Part shown: positions 1-9,330 of the stretch, piece after piece
Position numbering within the stretch: the first letter of the stretch is position 1
How the letters are laid out: each line of letters starts with the position of its first letter
NCBI GenBank assembly: GCA_001970955.1
Contig: MPUH01000490.1
Coordinates: forward strand, 1-50,712
From: Stentor coeruleus
Taxonomy: Eukaryota > Ciliophora > Heterotrichea > Heterotrichida > Stentoridae
DNA: 50,712 nt
Direction: 5' to 3'
Position numbers and translations under genes: made by a program
The notes under the pieces: generated by a model
Database searches by the model: none
What the model was told of the DNA's origin: nothing
Seen by the model: the letters and a program-made list of their open reading frames with translations, nothing else

Positions 1-72
1 AACCATGCCACCTTACTATCACCCACTTTCTCTTTACTATATAAAGCATTTTATATAAGCTACTTAAAAATA

Positions 73-536
73 AATTTCTAGTTCGCTCTATAGAAATCAA
101 GAAAATTCCTTATTTTGGTATAAATGTTTAAGAAATCATCATACTCTTCCTAGTTTAATTACTGAAAAAGATTGGGAACTACTTTAGTATATTGATGATT
201 TATCTTTAGTTGAATTTACTTCAAGAAATCGTGTAAAAATATATAAGCTGACAGTTAAATTTAAGCCAAATCTTTTTATTAACAACAATTCTTTATGGGC
301 GGCAATTAATACAGATGAACTTCAGAGCTATTCAGGATCAGGCATTGATTTCAAAGCTCCGAATTCAATTTCGAACTTTGAAGAACAAAACAAACTAGTT
401 TTTTTAATATTTTCATAGGCACTGAAGGAGAATCTGCACTTTCAAATAATGCTTTTGTCTATGATATTATAAAGGTATACGAATAGATATATGAGAAGAT
501 TCTTTAAGATCTTATGAAGCCTAATTATTTAATCTG
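73..536 (+). pseudogene. Broken NAP/SET nucleosome-assembly-like gene
   Basis: Read with frame changes, this stretch resembles the core of the NAP/SET histone-chaperone family: an 'IKKIP-FW' start, then 'NHHTLPSLITEKDW', 'YIDDLSLVEF', a 'KLTVKFKPNLF' strand and an acidic C-terminal end. It is broken in several places: a one-base loss in the T run near 113, an in-frame TAG at 185-187, a one-base loss in the T7 run near 402-408, and further TAG and TAA codons near 484 and 505. No 15-base intron of the local type removes them. The family match is by eye on scattered conserved positions. The 5' end of the gene is not recognisable upstream and may be lost. I infer a dead copy; an intact paralogue is expected elsewhere. 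Confidence 0.6.
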
Positions 537-625
537 ATAAACACACATTATTCTTATACCTTTTAAAGTTAAGCTAATATTCATAAACACTAAATTTTCT
601 TTAATAAATTATATTGAAATAATTA

Positions 626-2398
626 CTAATCGCGAGTTTCAGTATCTTGTATTATAACTGCTGCCCACTTATACATTGTATCTTCTGTGAAGTCCTTATA
701 AGGTTTGGTTGACACCCATTTACTTTCAGCCACATTAAAATATTCAATATTCTGTCCTTGTGCTGATCCTCCAATAGCATATACATAGCCTCCACAAAAG
801 TGTAGCTTATTCATCAAATAACGAGTATAGCTCATATTTGGCATCACAGACCATTCCAAAGTTTCTAAATCCAAACTTCTTGCAGCACTCAAAGTACCTT
901 TTTCATTATACCCTCCAGCAATTATAATTTTATTCTCAGCATAACATGCTGCTCCAGTGTTTTGTAATGGTCTATGAAGTGTGCAATTAAGGTTTTCCCA
1001 TTTGTTCTTAAAAACATTAAACCTTTCTATATTGTCCAAATATTTAGTACCATCATAACCTCCAAAAACATATATGTAATTCCCTGCAATACATGAAGAA
1101 AAAGCACATCTCCTAAAATTCAAATTCGCTATAGGCAAAGTGTTAAAAGTCTCAACTGAGATTTTTTCACATTTTTCATGCCATGTTGATCCATTATACC
1201 CACCAATACAATATACAAAACCATTGAAATAAACAGCATTATGAGATGACCGAATATACATCATACTACATCTTCTCGTCATTTTCCCATCTTTAAACTC
1301 ATAAACTTCACTTGATTTTGTCCCACCAGTTATAAGAATTCCTCCATTTGGTAAAGGTGCTGCGGATGCAAAGTTTTTGAATTCGTAGCCGTTGGTTTCT
1401 TGTATTAAGATTTGACTCCACTTTTGTTGAGAAATATTGAATTTCAGTACCATATTTTGCATACCAAAACAGTATATGGCTGGATTTGTTAATTCAGCTG
1501 CAGAGGAGATGCTGCCAAATTTTAAGATTTCATGTTCGAGATTTTTGAAGTTGAATACAGTTTTTATTGATAAAACTGTTGATGAATCAATCATAGCTAA
1601 GCGCTGTGAGGTACTATAAAGGATATGAACTTCGCGCTTTTCGCCAGTGATGCGTTGAGATAGGCTTTGTGAATCAGCAAGTTCCCTAGTACTCATAGAC
1701 TCAATTGTTGAGTTGAGGTTTTTTAATTTTTCTAAGTAGTTGAAGAGCTGAACTGAAAACTCATTTACTTCTTCAAGTTCAAGTTTAATCTGGTCTTCAC
1801 ATGAATAAGCTTCCTCGATTTTTGTTTTTAGTATCTTTTTCCTAGAATCTAGTTTCTCGTAAATCCTAATGAAATAATTATCAATCCTCTCAAGTTCTCT
1901 ATTCAAATTCTGCTTGGTCATGCTTTCCCTATTAGTGATATCAATTTTTTTCCTTTCGTTAGCTTCAATCATTTCTTCAACTTTACCTAAAAGAGTTTTC
2001 GCTTCAAATCTCAGCTCTAAAATCGGGTCATCTAATTTGACTAGCTTGTGTCCATTATGATCCAAAATACAATCAGCACATACTGCGCGTGAATCTTCAA
2101 TACAATATCTTATAACCTTTTCTTCAGGATGATCCGGACATTCACCTGAAAGCTTAGGTTTAGTCAAATTAGCAGTTTCTGCAGTTCTAGCATTAGCTAA
2201 GAATTCTAATACAATGTAGTTCTTAGGCAAACTATCAACACTTGAGGTTACTGAAATGTTACGACATGAAGGGCAAATTATTTGATTGTCTTCTATAACC
2301 CGATTTAGGCAAACTTCGCAACATGTGTGCCCGCAACGTAAAAGTCTAGGGCAATTAGCTTGCTCATTGAAAAGCTCAGAACAAATTGAACACTCCAT
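626..2398 (-). CDS. RING / B-box / coiled-coil / Kelch-repeat protein (TRIM-like)
   Basis: A 590-residue protein. Residues 3-45 form a RING finger (CSIC at the start, RCGHTCCEVC, CPSC at the end). Residues 87-118 form a B-box-type zinc motif (CPDH, CADC, H114, H117). Residues 125-260 are charged and helical, probably coiled coil. From about 300 to the end there are Kelch-type blades with repeated GG, Y and W positions. The RING-B-box-coiled-coil order is that of TRIM ubiquitin ligases, where the C-terminal propeller normally binds the substrate; Kelch in that place is unusual for animals but plausible in protists. It is a single uninterrupted frame from ATG to TAG. The substrate cannot be told from sequence. 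It is probably a cytoplasmic E3 ubiquitin ligase. Confidence 0.85.
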   Translation of the reverse strand: MECSICSELFNEQANCPRLLRCGHTCCEVCLNRVIEDNQIICPSCRNISVTSSVDSLPKNYIVLEFLANARTAETANLTKPKLSGECPDHPEEKVIRYCIEDSRAVCADCILDHNGHKLVKLDDPILELRFEAKTLLGKVEEMIEANERKKIDITNRESMTKQNLNRELERIDNYFIRIYEKLDSRKKILKTKIEEAYSCEDQIKLELEEVNEFSVQLFNYLEKLKNLNSTIESMSTRELADSQSLSQRITGEKREVHILYSTSQRLAMIDSSTVLSIKTVFNFKNLEHEILKFGSISSAAELTNPAIYCFGMQNMVLKFNISQQKWSQILIQETNGYEFKNFASAAPLPNGGILITGGTKSSEVYEFKDGKMTRRCSMMYIRSSHNAVYFNGFVYCIGGYNGSTWHEKCEKISVETFNTLPIANLNFRRCAFSSCIAGNYIYVFGGYDGTKYLDNIERFNVFKNKWENLNCTLHRPLQNTGAACYAENKIIIAGGYNEKGTLSAARSLDLETLEWSVMPNMSYTRYLMNKLHFCGGYVYAIGGSAQGQNIEYFNVAESKWVSTKPYKDFTEDTMYKWAAVIIQDTETRD

Positions 2399-2770
2399 TT
2401 ATAATAACTTAAACTTAGGGAAAATCATGAAGGTCCGGTTGATTAGATATAAGAAATCGGGTGAGATTAGATTAATGGATTTAAATTTTCTCAGTTTTTA
2501 TGAATTTTATAGTAATTATACAAAAAATTATGGAAAGGTTGAAAGTTTTTAGAAATTCTTAAATTTTGAAGAAATTAGATGTTATTTTATTTACTCGTTT
2601 TATAGCACTAGACAAACACTGTTTGAGTGGGGATTTTTCAACTATTGAAACTAGTTCTGCGACTAAAGAACTATGCGAATTAAACCCATTTTATATAGAA
2701 GCCAATAAGCTGCTGGGATTGTTGTTGATACTTGAGGTTCAGTTAAATGTTTAAGATTTGATATATTTAT
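2399..2770. other. 5' flank of the RING/Kelch gene, G-rich on + strand
   Basis: About 370 bases between two leftward genes. The + strand has G but few C, as seen upstream of several other leftward genes here, and this skew lets short + frames stay open by chance. The left half is the presumed promoter of the RING/Kelch gene. The minus strand near 2560-2740 has short protein-like patches with stops that could be an old extension of the broken gene to the right; this is not certain. Confidence 0.4.
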
Positions 2771-3799
2771 TTAGAGTTCTTGACTTATAACTCCAAGTGC
2801 TGAGTTTAGTCCTTCAAGTTCCTGATAAAGTTTTAACTCAAGTTCATTTAAATTCTTAATAAGCTCAGCTTCTGAATTATCTCGGGGCTTAGTTTCTTTT
2901 TTAATTCTCTGTAATTCTTTTTCTAAAGCTAGTCTATTTGTTAGTCCCATAAACAAGTCTACAGAATTCTCCACTTCTATTTTATATTCTTCTTCTTTAC
3001 CAACAATCATTTCAAGCTGATTTTTTAGCTCAGAGTTATTTTGTTCAATTGATATAGTCACTTCACTGATAATCAAATCCATAATATTCTCTCGTTCTTT
3101 ATCTAACTGCGCCAACCTTTCATTTATGTTTTGTAGTTTATTACATAAACTACTTATAAGCCTGCTTTCTTCAAATCTTAATTGAATATAGTTTTCAATC
3201 ATACTTTCTCATCAATTTCAGCCAATATCTCCCTTGACCTTTCTGCTAGAAATTTAGTTTGGGTTTTTTGATTAAGAAATCCTCTGAGTTAGCTATAAAG
3301 CTTAGCATTATATCAGAAAAGTCTTTTCCTAAACCTTTAACTTTAAGTGGGCTAAGAGAATCTAAACTTGCATATTTCTCATTGCATTTTACAAATAGAG
3401 TTGGGTCACTGGTTGATAAAATACTCTAAAGCTTTGTGAAGTTTGATTATAATAGTAAGCATATCTTCAAGATCTGGTCCACTGAATAAATGTTGTATAT
3501 CTCTAAGGATTTGTACTGGAGCAGCTTTAAAATTTTATTAACTTCTAAGACTATTTTATGGTCATCTTCTTTAGTCATTGACAAATCTAAAGCTGTACTT
3601 AATAAGCTCAAGTTAGTCACTGACATATCTTTAACTAAAATGCCAAATATGGAACAAGCTTTTTAGGTGAAGTTGGAAGCTCATTTTTTCTGCTCTCTAA
3701 ACTATCAACTTTTTCTGCGGGTTTTTGAATTGCAATGAAAAACCTTTCACAAGATTCAATAAATGCGTTAACATCAAGCTTTTCTATTTTTAAATCCAT
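2771..3799 (-). pseudogene. Frameshifted coiled-coil protein gene, family not recognised
   Basis: An ATG at 3799 opens a frame that can be followed to a stop at 2771 only by changing frame five times: near 3661 (A5 run), 3495 (T4 run), 3420 (T4 run), 3268 (A6 run) and 3208 (A3). Four changes are equivalent to one lost base, one to one gained base. Between them there is no stop codon. The product would be about 340 residues: a helical N-terminal part, then from about 200 a charged coiled coil ending 'GVISQEL'. The last 143 residues lie in one open frame (2771-3202). No 15-base GTA...TAG intron explains the shifts. It could be a recently dead gene, or a gene with errors in the assembled sequence. 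I do not recognise the family. Confidence 0.55.
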
Positions 3800-3864
3800 A
3801 TCTCTATGATTTCAAAAAATTCTTCTTCTATAACTTATATTAACTAAAAGTTTTCATTAAAAAT

Positions 3865-5676
3865 ATGTTCATTGCATTCATCCAGTCGATACTTCTCGTT
3901 AACTCCTGTTTAATACAAAACTGTGAGTTCTGTTCACCAAGTTTCCCTGATACTTGCTTAAACTGTAATCCTGGATATACTCGTGACCTTGAGCTAGGCT
4001 GTAGTCCTTCCCAATTTCATGAATCTTCTTTTTATCATATAGAAAACTGTTTAGAACTAAAAGACTCATCTTGTACCCAATGTTTAGAAGGTTATTCTTT
4101 AGCATTTGGTCGTTGTGAGCCTATATGCTCATCTTCAGACTGCCTTTGCTTCTATCCAGATACATGCCTTCATATTAAAAGGTCTCTTTGTGACTCTTCA
4201 AAATGTGATACGTGTGATATTATTAATGAAAATTGTAAAGTTTGTAAGGGTGGCTTTGGGCTCAATGAACTAAAAGAATGTGTTGAATGTATTGATCCTA
4301 ATTGCGCCAATTGTAATACTAACTTCAATATATGTGAAAAATGCACTGCTGGAACTATTTTAGAGGGTCTTAACTGTACATATTGTGGGACTATGAATTG
4401 TGGTAGTTGTAGTGAAAGCACAAAAAAATGCATTTATTGTGCTAAAGGAATGAATTTTGACTCACAAGGATATTGTTGTGACTCTTCTTGTTTAACATGC
4501 TCCTATAATCAACAGACTTGCAGTTCTTGTAAAAAAAACGCTTTTTTAGATAAAATATGCTATGATTGTATAGAAAATTGTCAGTTTTGTATTAACAATA
4601 GTTCATGTTATGAGTGTGAAGAAGGATATGAACAAAACTATAAAGGAGATTGTGTTGAAAAAGGTTGCAAAGTAAAAAATTGCTTAAACTGCTTGAACCA
4701 AGATAAAATATGCTTAAAATGCATTGAAGATTATGTTTTAGACCACCTAAATCATTGTTGTTTCCATGATTGCAAAACTTGTAATGCCGATTCTCCAAAT
4801 TGTGTTACATGCTATGATGGAATGTATCTTGATGAAATAAAATGTAAAAGTTGCTCAGATCACTGCCTTACTTGCTCAAATTTTGGTAATTGCCTATCCT
4901 GTGCTAATGGGTATGAGATTGTGTCTGGTTATTGTAATAAGATTAAAACAAAAGAAAGTCCTTTTAAGCTCCCAGCAATATTCTCAGTTGTATCGATTTT
5001 TGTGATTGGATCGTAAGGAGTATACAGGATTTCAGTGTTTGTATGGCTGATTTTAGATAAGAAAAAAATCAGAATTCCAGTTGAACGTGTGGTTGTTAAA
5101 CCAAAACATGAGCACCCAAGGGAAAATAATCGAGGTATCGAACCAATTGATGCTTTCGAAATGGTAGGCCTATATAATATACAGCAAATTAATGATAGTT
5201 ATAGCCACGCTAAAAATTCCAAAAGAAATTCTGCTAGACAAAACCACCCTAGAAATTCTCAAGAAGTAAAAAATATATAGAAAATTAATCCAAATAGCAA
5301 AACTCCTATTTATGTTTCAGTGCCACAAAGTGAACCTGTAGAATTTATCCCTTCAAATCCACCTTTAAATCCTACAATAAACAATACTGATAATTTGCAA
5401 CAAAAATCTGAATTACCTGATATTTCAAAACCTATTTATGAGCATGAATCTATTAGTATTTGTAATTTTGAATCTATTGTACCAGTTGTACATTTAGATG
5501 AAGTAAAATCATATAATGGAATTGAAGTATGTTTTACTTGTCAAGAGCGATTAGATGGAAATGATGAAGTTAGAGCTTTACCTTGTGGACATCCTTATCA
5601 TGGGAAATGCATATATAATATGATGATCTATCAAAATAGAAAACAATGCTTGAGTTGTTTAAGATCATATTTTTAG
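3865..5676 (+). CDS. Cysteine-rich single-pass membrane protein with cytoplasmic RING-H2 finger
   Basis: Two 15-base introns (5013-5027, splitting a codon; 5266-5280, between codons) join three exons into a 593-residue protein. Residues 1-16 are a signal peptide. About 17-365 is a long run of CxxC units spaced like furin/growth-factor-receptor cysteine-rich repeats, typical of ciliate surface proteins. About 371-395 is one hydrophobic membrane segment; the first intron lies inside its code. The tail is polar and low in complexity, and residues 546-590 form a RING-H2 finger (CFTC, CGHPYHGKC, CLSC). This predicts a type I membrane E3 ubiquitin ligase with an extracellular or luminal sensing region. 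Expression level and ligand are unknown. The splice joints keep the frame exactly, so the structure is well supported. Confidence 0.88.
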
Positions 5677-6034
5677 TTAAAAATAATAAGTTATGGATTA
5701 GAAAATATTTTAATAAGAAATTTGATAAGTTGTCTAGGCTTTTCTGGTTAAGAAGTAGGTGAAATTTTAGATAATAAAACAGCTATGATTTTATTTTTAT
5801 AAATACAATTGTCTTTGAGTTATAAGATTGAGATAATTATTGGGAAATCTAATATTAGTAAACAATTGGCTGAATTTTCTAGTATGATGAAAGCTTTAAA
5901 AGAAATGGATAATTTATTCCTTGCTTAATAAAAAATAATGAATTCAGAGATGGATAGATTTATATTGATTGGATACTTATAGTTTATTTAATTTGCATGC
6001 TTATCCTTTATAATTAATGACTTAAAAACTCTTT
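5677..6034 (+). pseudogene. Coding-like continuation after the RING gene, interrupted by TAA/TAG
   Basis: Right after the TAG of the RING gene the same frame goes on for about 119 codons with protein-like composition (for example 'QLAEFSSMMKALKEMDN'). It is interrupted by TAA at 5749, 5800, 5926 and 5929 and by later TAG and TAA, but has no TGA until about 6032. It may be the decayed C-terminal part of a once longer RING protein, or a relic of another gene. No intron of the local type removes the stops. Some of the openness could be chance in AT-rich DNA. Confidence 0.3.
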
Positions 6035-6141
6035 GAACTTTTTCTTAAAATTGTCTAATTCTAACTTTTTTTCATATCATCTAAACTTTTTTAATCTAAT
6101 TTTTTAATATTTGAGCTTAATCTTATCATAAATCAGATTAT

Positions 6142-6441
6142 TTAGCAAGCATCATAATCATCTGAGTCATCATCATTTCCTCTCTGATTATTTGTAGCCC
6201 GTATATTAGCATTCATATTTTTTTGATTATATACTGCGATCTCTTGTTCATATGCTTGTCTCCCTTCTTTTTGAAGCTGATTATAAACATGTTTTTCATC
6301 ATCACTCATGTTTTTCCACATTAATGCAATAGTTTTTAGAATATCATTAGCTCTGAATTCTGGATGTTCCTGAGCAACATCTTGCCTTTTTTCTATGCTA
6401 AAAATCATAAATGCAGATAGAGGTTTTTTTGGCGCTTTCAT
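6142..6441 (-). CDS. Small HMG-box DNA-binding protein
   Basis: A 99-residue protein consisting of one HMG box (about residues 3-72: 'PKKPLSAFMIFSIEKRQDV', 'MWKNMSDDEKHVYNQL', 'YEQEIAVY') and a short Asp-rich tail. Single-box proteins of this size (HMGB/Nhp6 type) bend DNA without much sequence preference and act in chromatin. Residues typical of the box core are present: the Pro-Ser-Ala-Phe start, the conserved Trp of helix 2 and the Tyr of helix 3. A paralogue starts at the right edge of this window with the same 'EKRQD--HPEF' stretch. The frame is unspliced. Confidence 0.9.
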   Translation of the reverse strand: MKAPKKPLSAFMIFSIEKRQDVAQEHPEFRANDILKTIALMWKNMSDDEKHVYNQLQKEGRQAYEQEIAVYNQKNMNANIRATNNQRGNDDDSDDYDAC

Positions 6442-7383
6442 TTATAAGATATAAACTCTTGATATTAAATAAGGCTTTTAAACTAAATTAGTTTAAATAT
6501 GATAAGATATGCAGTGAAATACTGTATGAAAAAACCTTTTTGATTGTATAACTTTAAAAAATATTAGATTTTCTTAAAAAGTTTATACTTTCCTAATATC
6601 TTACATTATTCCGCAATACACCCCCCACATATGTATTTATACAGATATTCATTAAAGAAATAATACTCCAATAGGAAAGGATAGAAATATTTATATATTA
6701 AATAAACTTATAATCTAGTATTAAATATTACAAAATACTAAATCTTGCCAATGAAAATACTAATATTTTTTTGATAAGACCAAAACCATCACAGAAGATA
6801 TATATTGTGGAAATAGCTTCTCATAGAATTAAAATGTGATAGTTTTATTAGGATGGTTTGATGAATTAATATTATTAAAACTTTGACTTGTGGCATCCTT
6901 ATAATAAAATTAAGAATCAATTGTTGTTCATGTAAGAAATAGACTAAGTTGAGGATTATATGAATAATATTGCATGAGATTTAGAAATCAAATAATAACC
7001 TTTTTAGTAATAAAATATTAATTCTTCGATATAAGATTTATATGGAAAAATGAGGGATATTAATTGAAACTTAGTAATAAATTAAAGCCCTTTGTCATAA
7101 ATGCATTATTAAGATAGGATTAAATCCGAACTTTACACTAAAAAATCAACTTTTTTAATAATAGAAGGGTTAACTTTATAAATTTTGTTAGAAAGTTTTA
7201 ATAATCAAACTAAAACTAAAAACTGCAGAAGTATAAGTACTTTATAGACATTGACTAATTTAAATAAAATCTACATGCAAATACACTCAGATTTTATGAC
7301 TCAAGAATCGATGAAAATGAAAAAAGTCATATAAGTGGTAATTCAAAAAGCAGTCTTTGTAATAATAAGTAGGTTAAGGATGA
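6442..7383. other. AT-rich intergenic region
   Basis: About 940 bases with no frame I can defend. It holds a 19-base stretch at 6659-6677 that recurs exactly at 8473-8491 inside the decayed gene to the right, so part of this region may be a still older relic of the same sequence. Confidence 0.4.
6659..6677 (+). repeat. 19-base direct repeat, second copy at 8473-8491
   Basis: The two copies are identical over 19 bases and still similar for a few bases after that. At the second site it lies in a protein-like stretch (NNTPIG), and the first site can be read the same way. This suggests common descent more than a functional site. Confidence 0.5.
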
Positions 7384-8855
7384 AATATTTATGTAGTAAA
7401 TGAGAAAGTAAATCTTGAGAATAAAAGTATTAATGTGATACCTTTGCATAAATTATTATTGATGAGAAAAAAATGCAGGAAGGTCAGACTTAAGCATAGG
7501 TTTTACAGATTATTAATTAGACAACATAATAAGTTTGCATAAAATTTATTTAAATTATATAGATCAAATTAGTAATTATATGTTTAAAATAAGCCCCATA
7601 GTTTTTATGATATTGTATCAAAAAAATCAAAAATTAATTCAAACTTAAATTTTCTAATCATCCAGTAATACAATTATCTACTTCCATTCTATTAATATAA
7701 AAATCTCCTTATGTTCATCCCACGTTCGCGAGTGGTCTACACATCTCAAAAGCCAATCATATCAAATTGGTGGAAAATTTTTGATCGTATCGAAAACTGT
7801 GAGCCTCATTTCAAATATCTCAAGGCCCTTTTCTTGACAATGACCAATTGGAAAAACTTTTGTTCCGATATCCTACCGATAATTAATAAAGATCATCCTG
7901 AATCATCATCAAAAATATAAGCAGTCTAACCAAAGGAATTTTCTATATCTATTAATCAAGAAACTTGGAATCAAAAACTCATCAAAAAAATTATGAAATC
8001 AAAACTTTATATGAAAAAATAGAAATCTAAAACTTAATAGTAAGCAAGCTTAAAGACGATTTAATTAATAGTGAGAAAATCAAGTTTAATGAGGAAATCA
8101 AGATAAAATTGGAACTGATGAAAATGAGATGAGAAATAAAGCAAAAAGAAAATGCTAATGAATTCTAAGCCAACTAGGGTTGTGAGTATGCAGAGATGTT
8201 GAAAACATTAATGAAAAGTTGTTGGGGTTTAAAAAAAATTGCATCTTGTTTTAGCATAAAGAATCAAAACATCAAGTGCTTTAGATGAAAAAACAAAAGA
8301 GTTTTGAAGCAAGATAAGAAATACAGTCACAAGCCGTAAAAATAAGAAAGTTATCAAAATCTCAGGGAAAATTGATTCTGAGCCAAATTAAGCAAACGAT
8401 AAATTTTTGCTTTAAAAATCTGAAGACTTTTTAAATGATGAAAGTGAGATAAATAAGCGTCAATATGCAAGCAATAATACTCCAATAGGAAGCTATAGAA
8501 GGAAAAGTATTCAATATGATAGCCAAAAACTGAAGAAGGGGGGGAAAAAGTTTATTATAAATATGAGAACTGTAGAATTAATTCAGTAGATGTATTTTAT
8601 ATAAGAATCATTATAAATTATATAGAAAATTATTATTTTAGCTAGCAATACTATGCTTAAATAAAAACTGGAACTAGTATTACTATTCAGTATAAATACG
8701 AGAAGATTGAGGATATTAGTAATAAATCAAGATTTTTATCATTAAATATGATGCTTTTTAACCCAGATAATTGTTATGGTTTAAAATGGATGTGTAATAA
8801 TAGACTTTGGGGGACAATCAAGAAACTTAAACTTTTGAAAATTCTAATTATGTAA
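7384..8855 (+). pseudogene. Large decayed protein gene, family not recognised
   Basis: A coding relic of about 1.4 kb. Its clearest part is 7711-7917, an open run with higher GC and ordinary amino-acid use ('ISNWWKIFDRIENCEPHF'). The same frame can be followed from 7384 to 8113 with 14 TAA/TAG codons but no TGA. Past a one-base shift in an A run near 8015 comes a coiled-coil-like part; later a basic, Ser-rich part (8416-8586) and, past a shift at the G7-A5 run near 8540, a last part ending at 8855 with 'LWGTIKKLKLLK'. Two TGA codons occur near 8126 and 8305. I read this as one old pseudogene. The individual frame joins are judged by eye. Confidence 0.45.
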
Positions 8856-9330
8856 TTTACAAAAAAAGCCGACAGCTTAGATGAGATATTTCTTATATAT
8901 TTTAATGCTTTTTTTTTGAATTGGGCTTAATTGTAAGTTTTGTTAAGCAATTTTTTAAGAATCATATATTCTTATTATGAAGATTTGTTTTTTAATTTAA
9001 AGTAAGAGGATTTACTTATATGCAAATGTAGAAATTTTGTTTTTTTATGGTTTGATATAAGTTTTACTGAATAATAAAATATAAAAAAGCAATTTACCTT
9101 TTTAAAGGGAATTATAGCTAGAGTTTAACCTTAAAAAATTTTTTTAAATGCAATTAATTGATTAAATAATATAATGATATTATGACAGTATTTTATTATT
9201 TCATTATTTAAAAATGCATCTACGCTGATAATAATACTACTTTTATTTCATTCTTAATGCAGTTTTCATTACCTAGTTAAACTATTTCTTCTTTCATCCT
9301 TTTTATAGACTACTTTTCTCATTAATGTAC
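8856..9330. other. AT-rich intergenic region
   Basis: About 475 bases of T/A-rich DNA between the decayed gene and the 3' end of the kinase gene. I see no gene, repeat or RNA in it. Confidence 0.5.

Noticed and set aside
2286..2754. Rightward frames at 2286-2552 and 2566-2754
   Set aside because: They overlap the RING finger code or sit in the C-poor 5' flank, where stops are scarce by composition. No protein-like features.
5013..5280. Three separate genes at 3865, 5035 and 5320
   Set aside because: Two exact 15-base introns join them in frame into one secreted/membrane/RING protein.
7384..8855. A host-wide reassigned code with TAA/TAG as Gln
   Set aside because: Intact genes, including frames of 1185, 1178 and 965 codons, use only CAA/CAG for Gln and end in TAA or TAG. 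So the host uses the standard code; the idea survives only as one reading of the relics.
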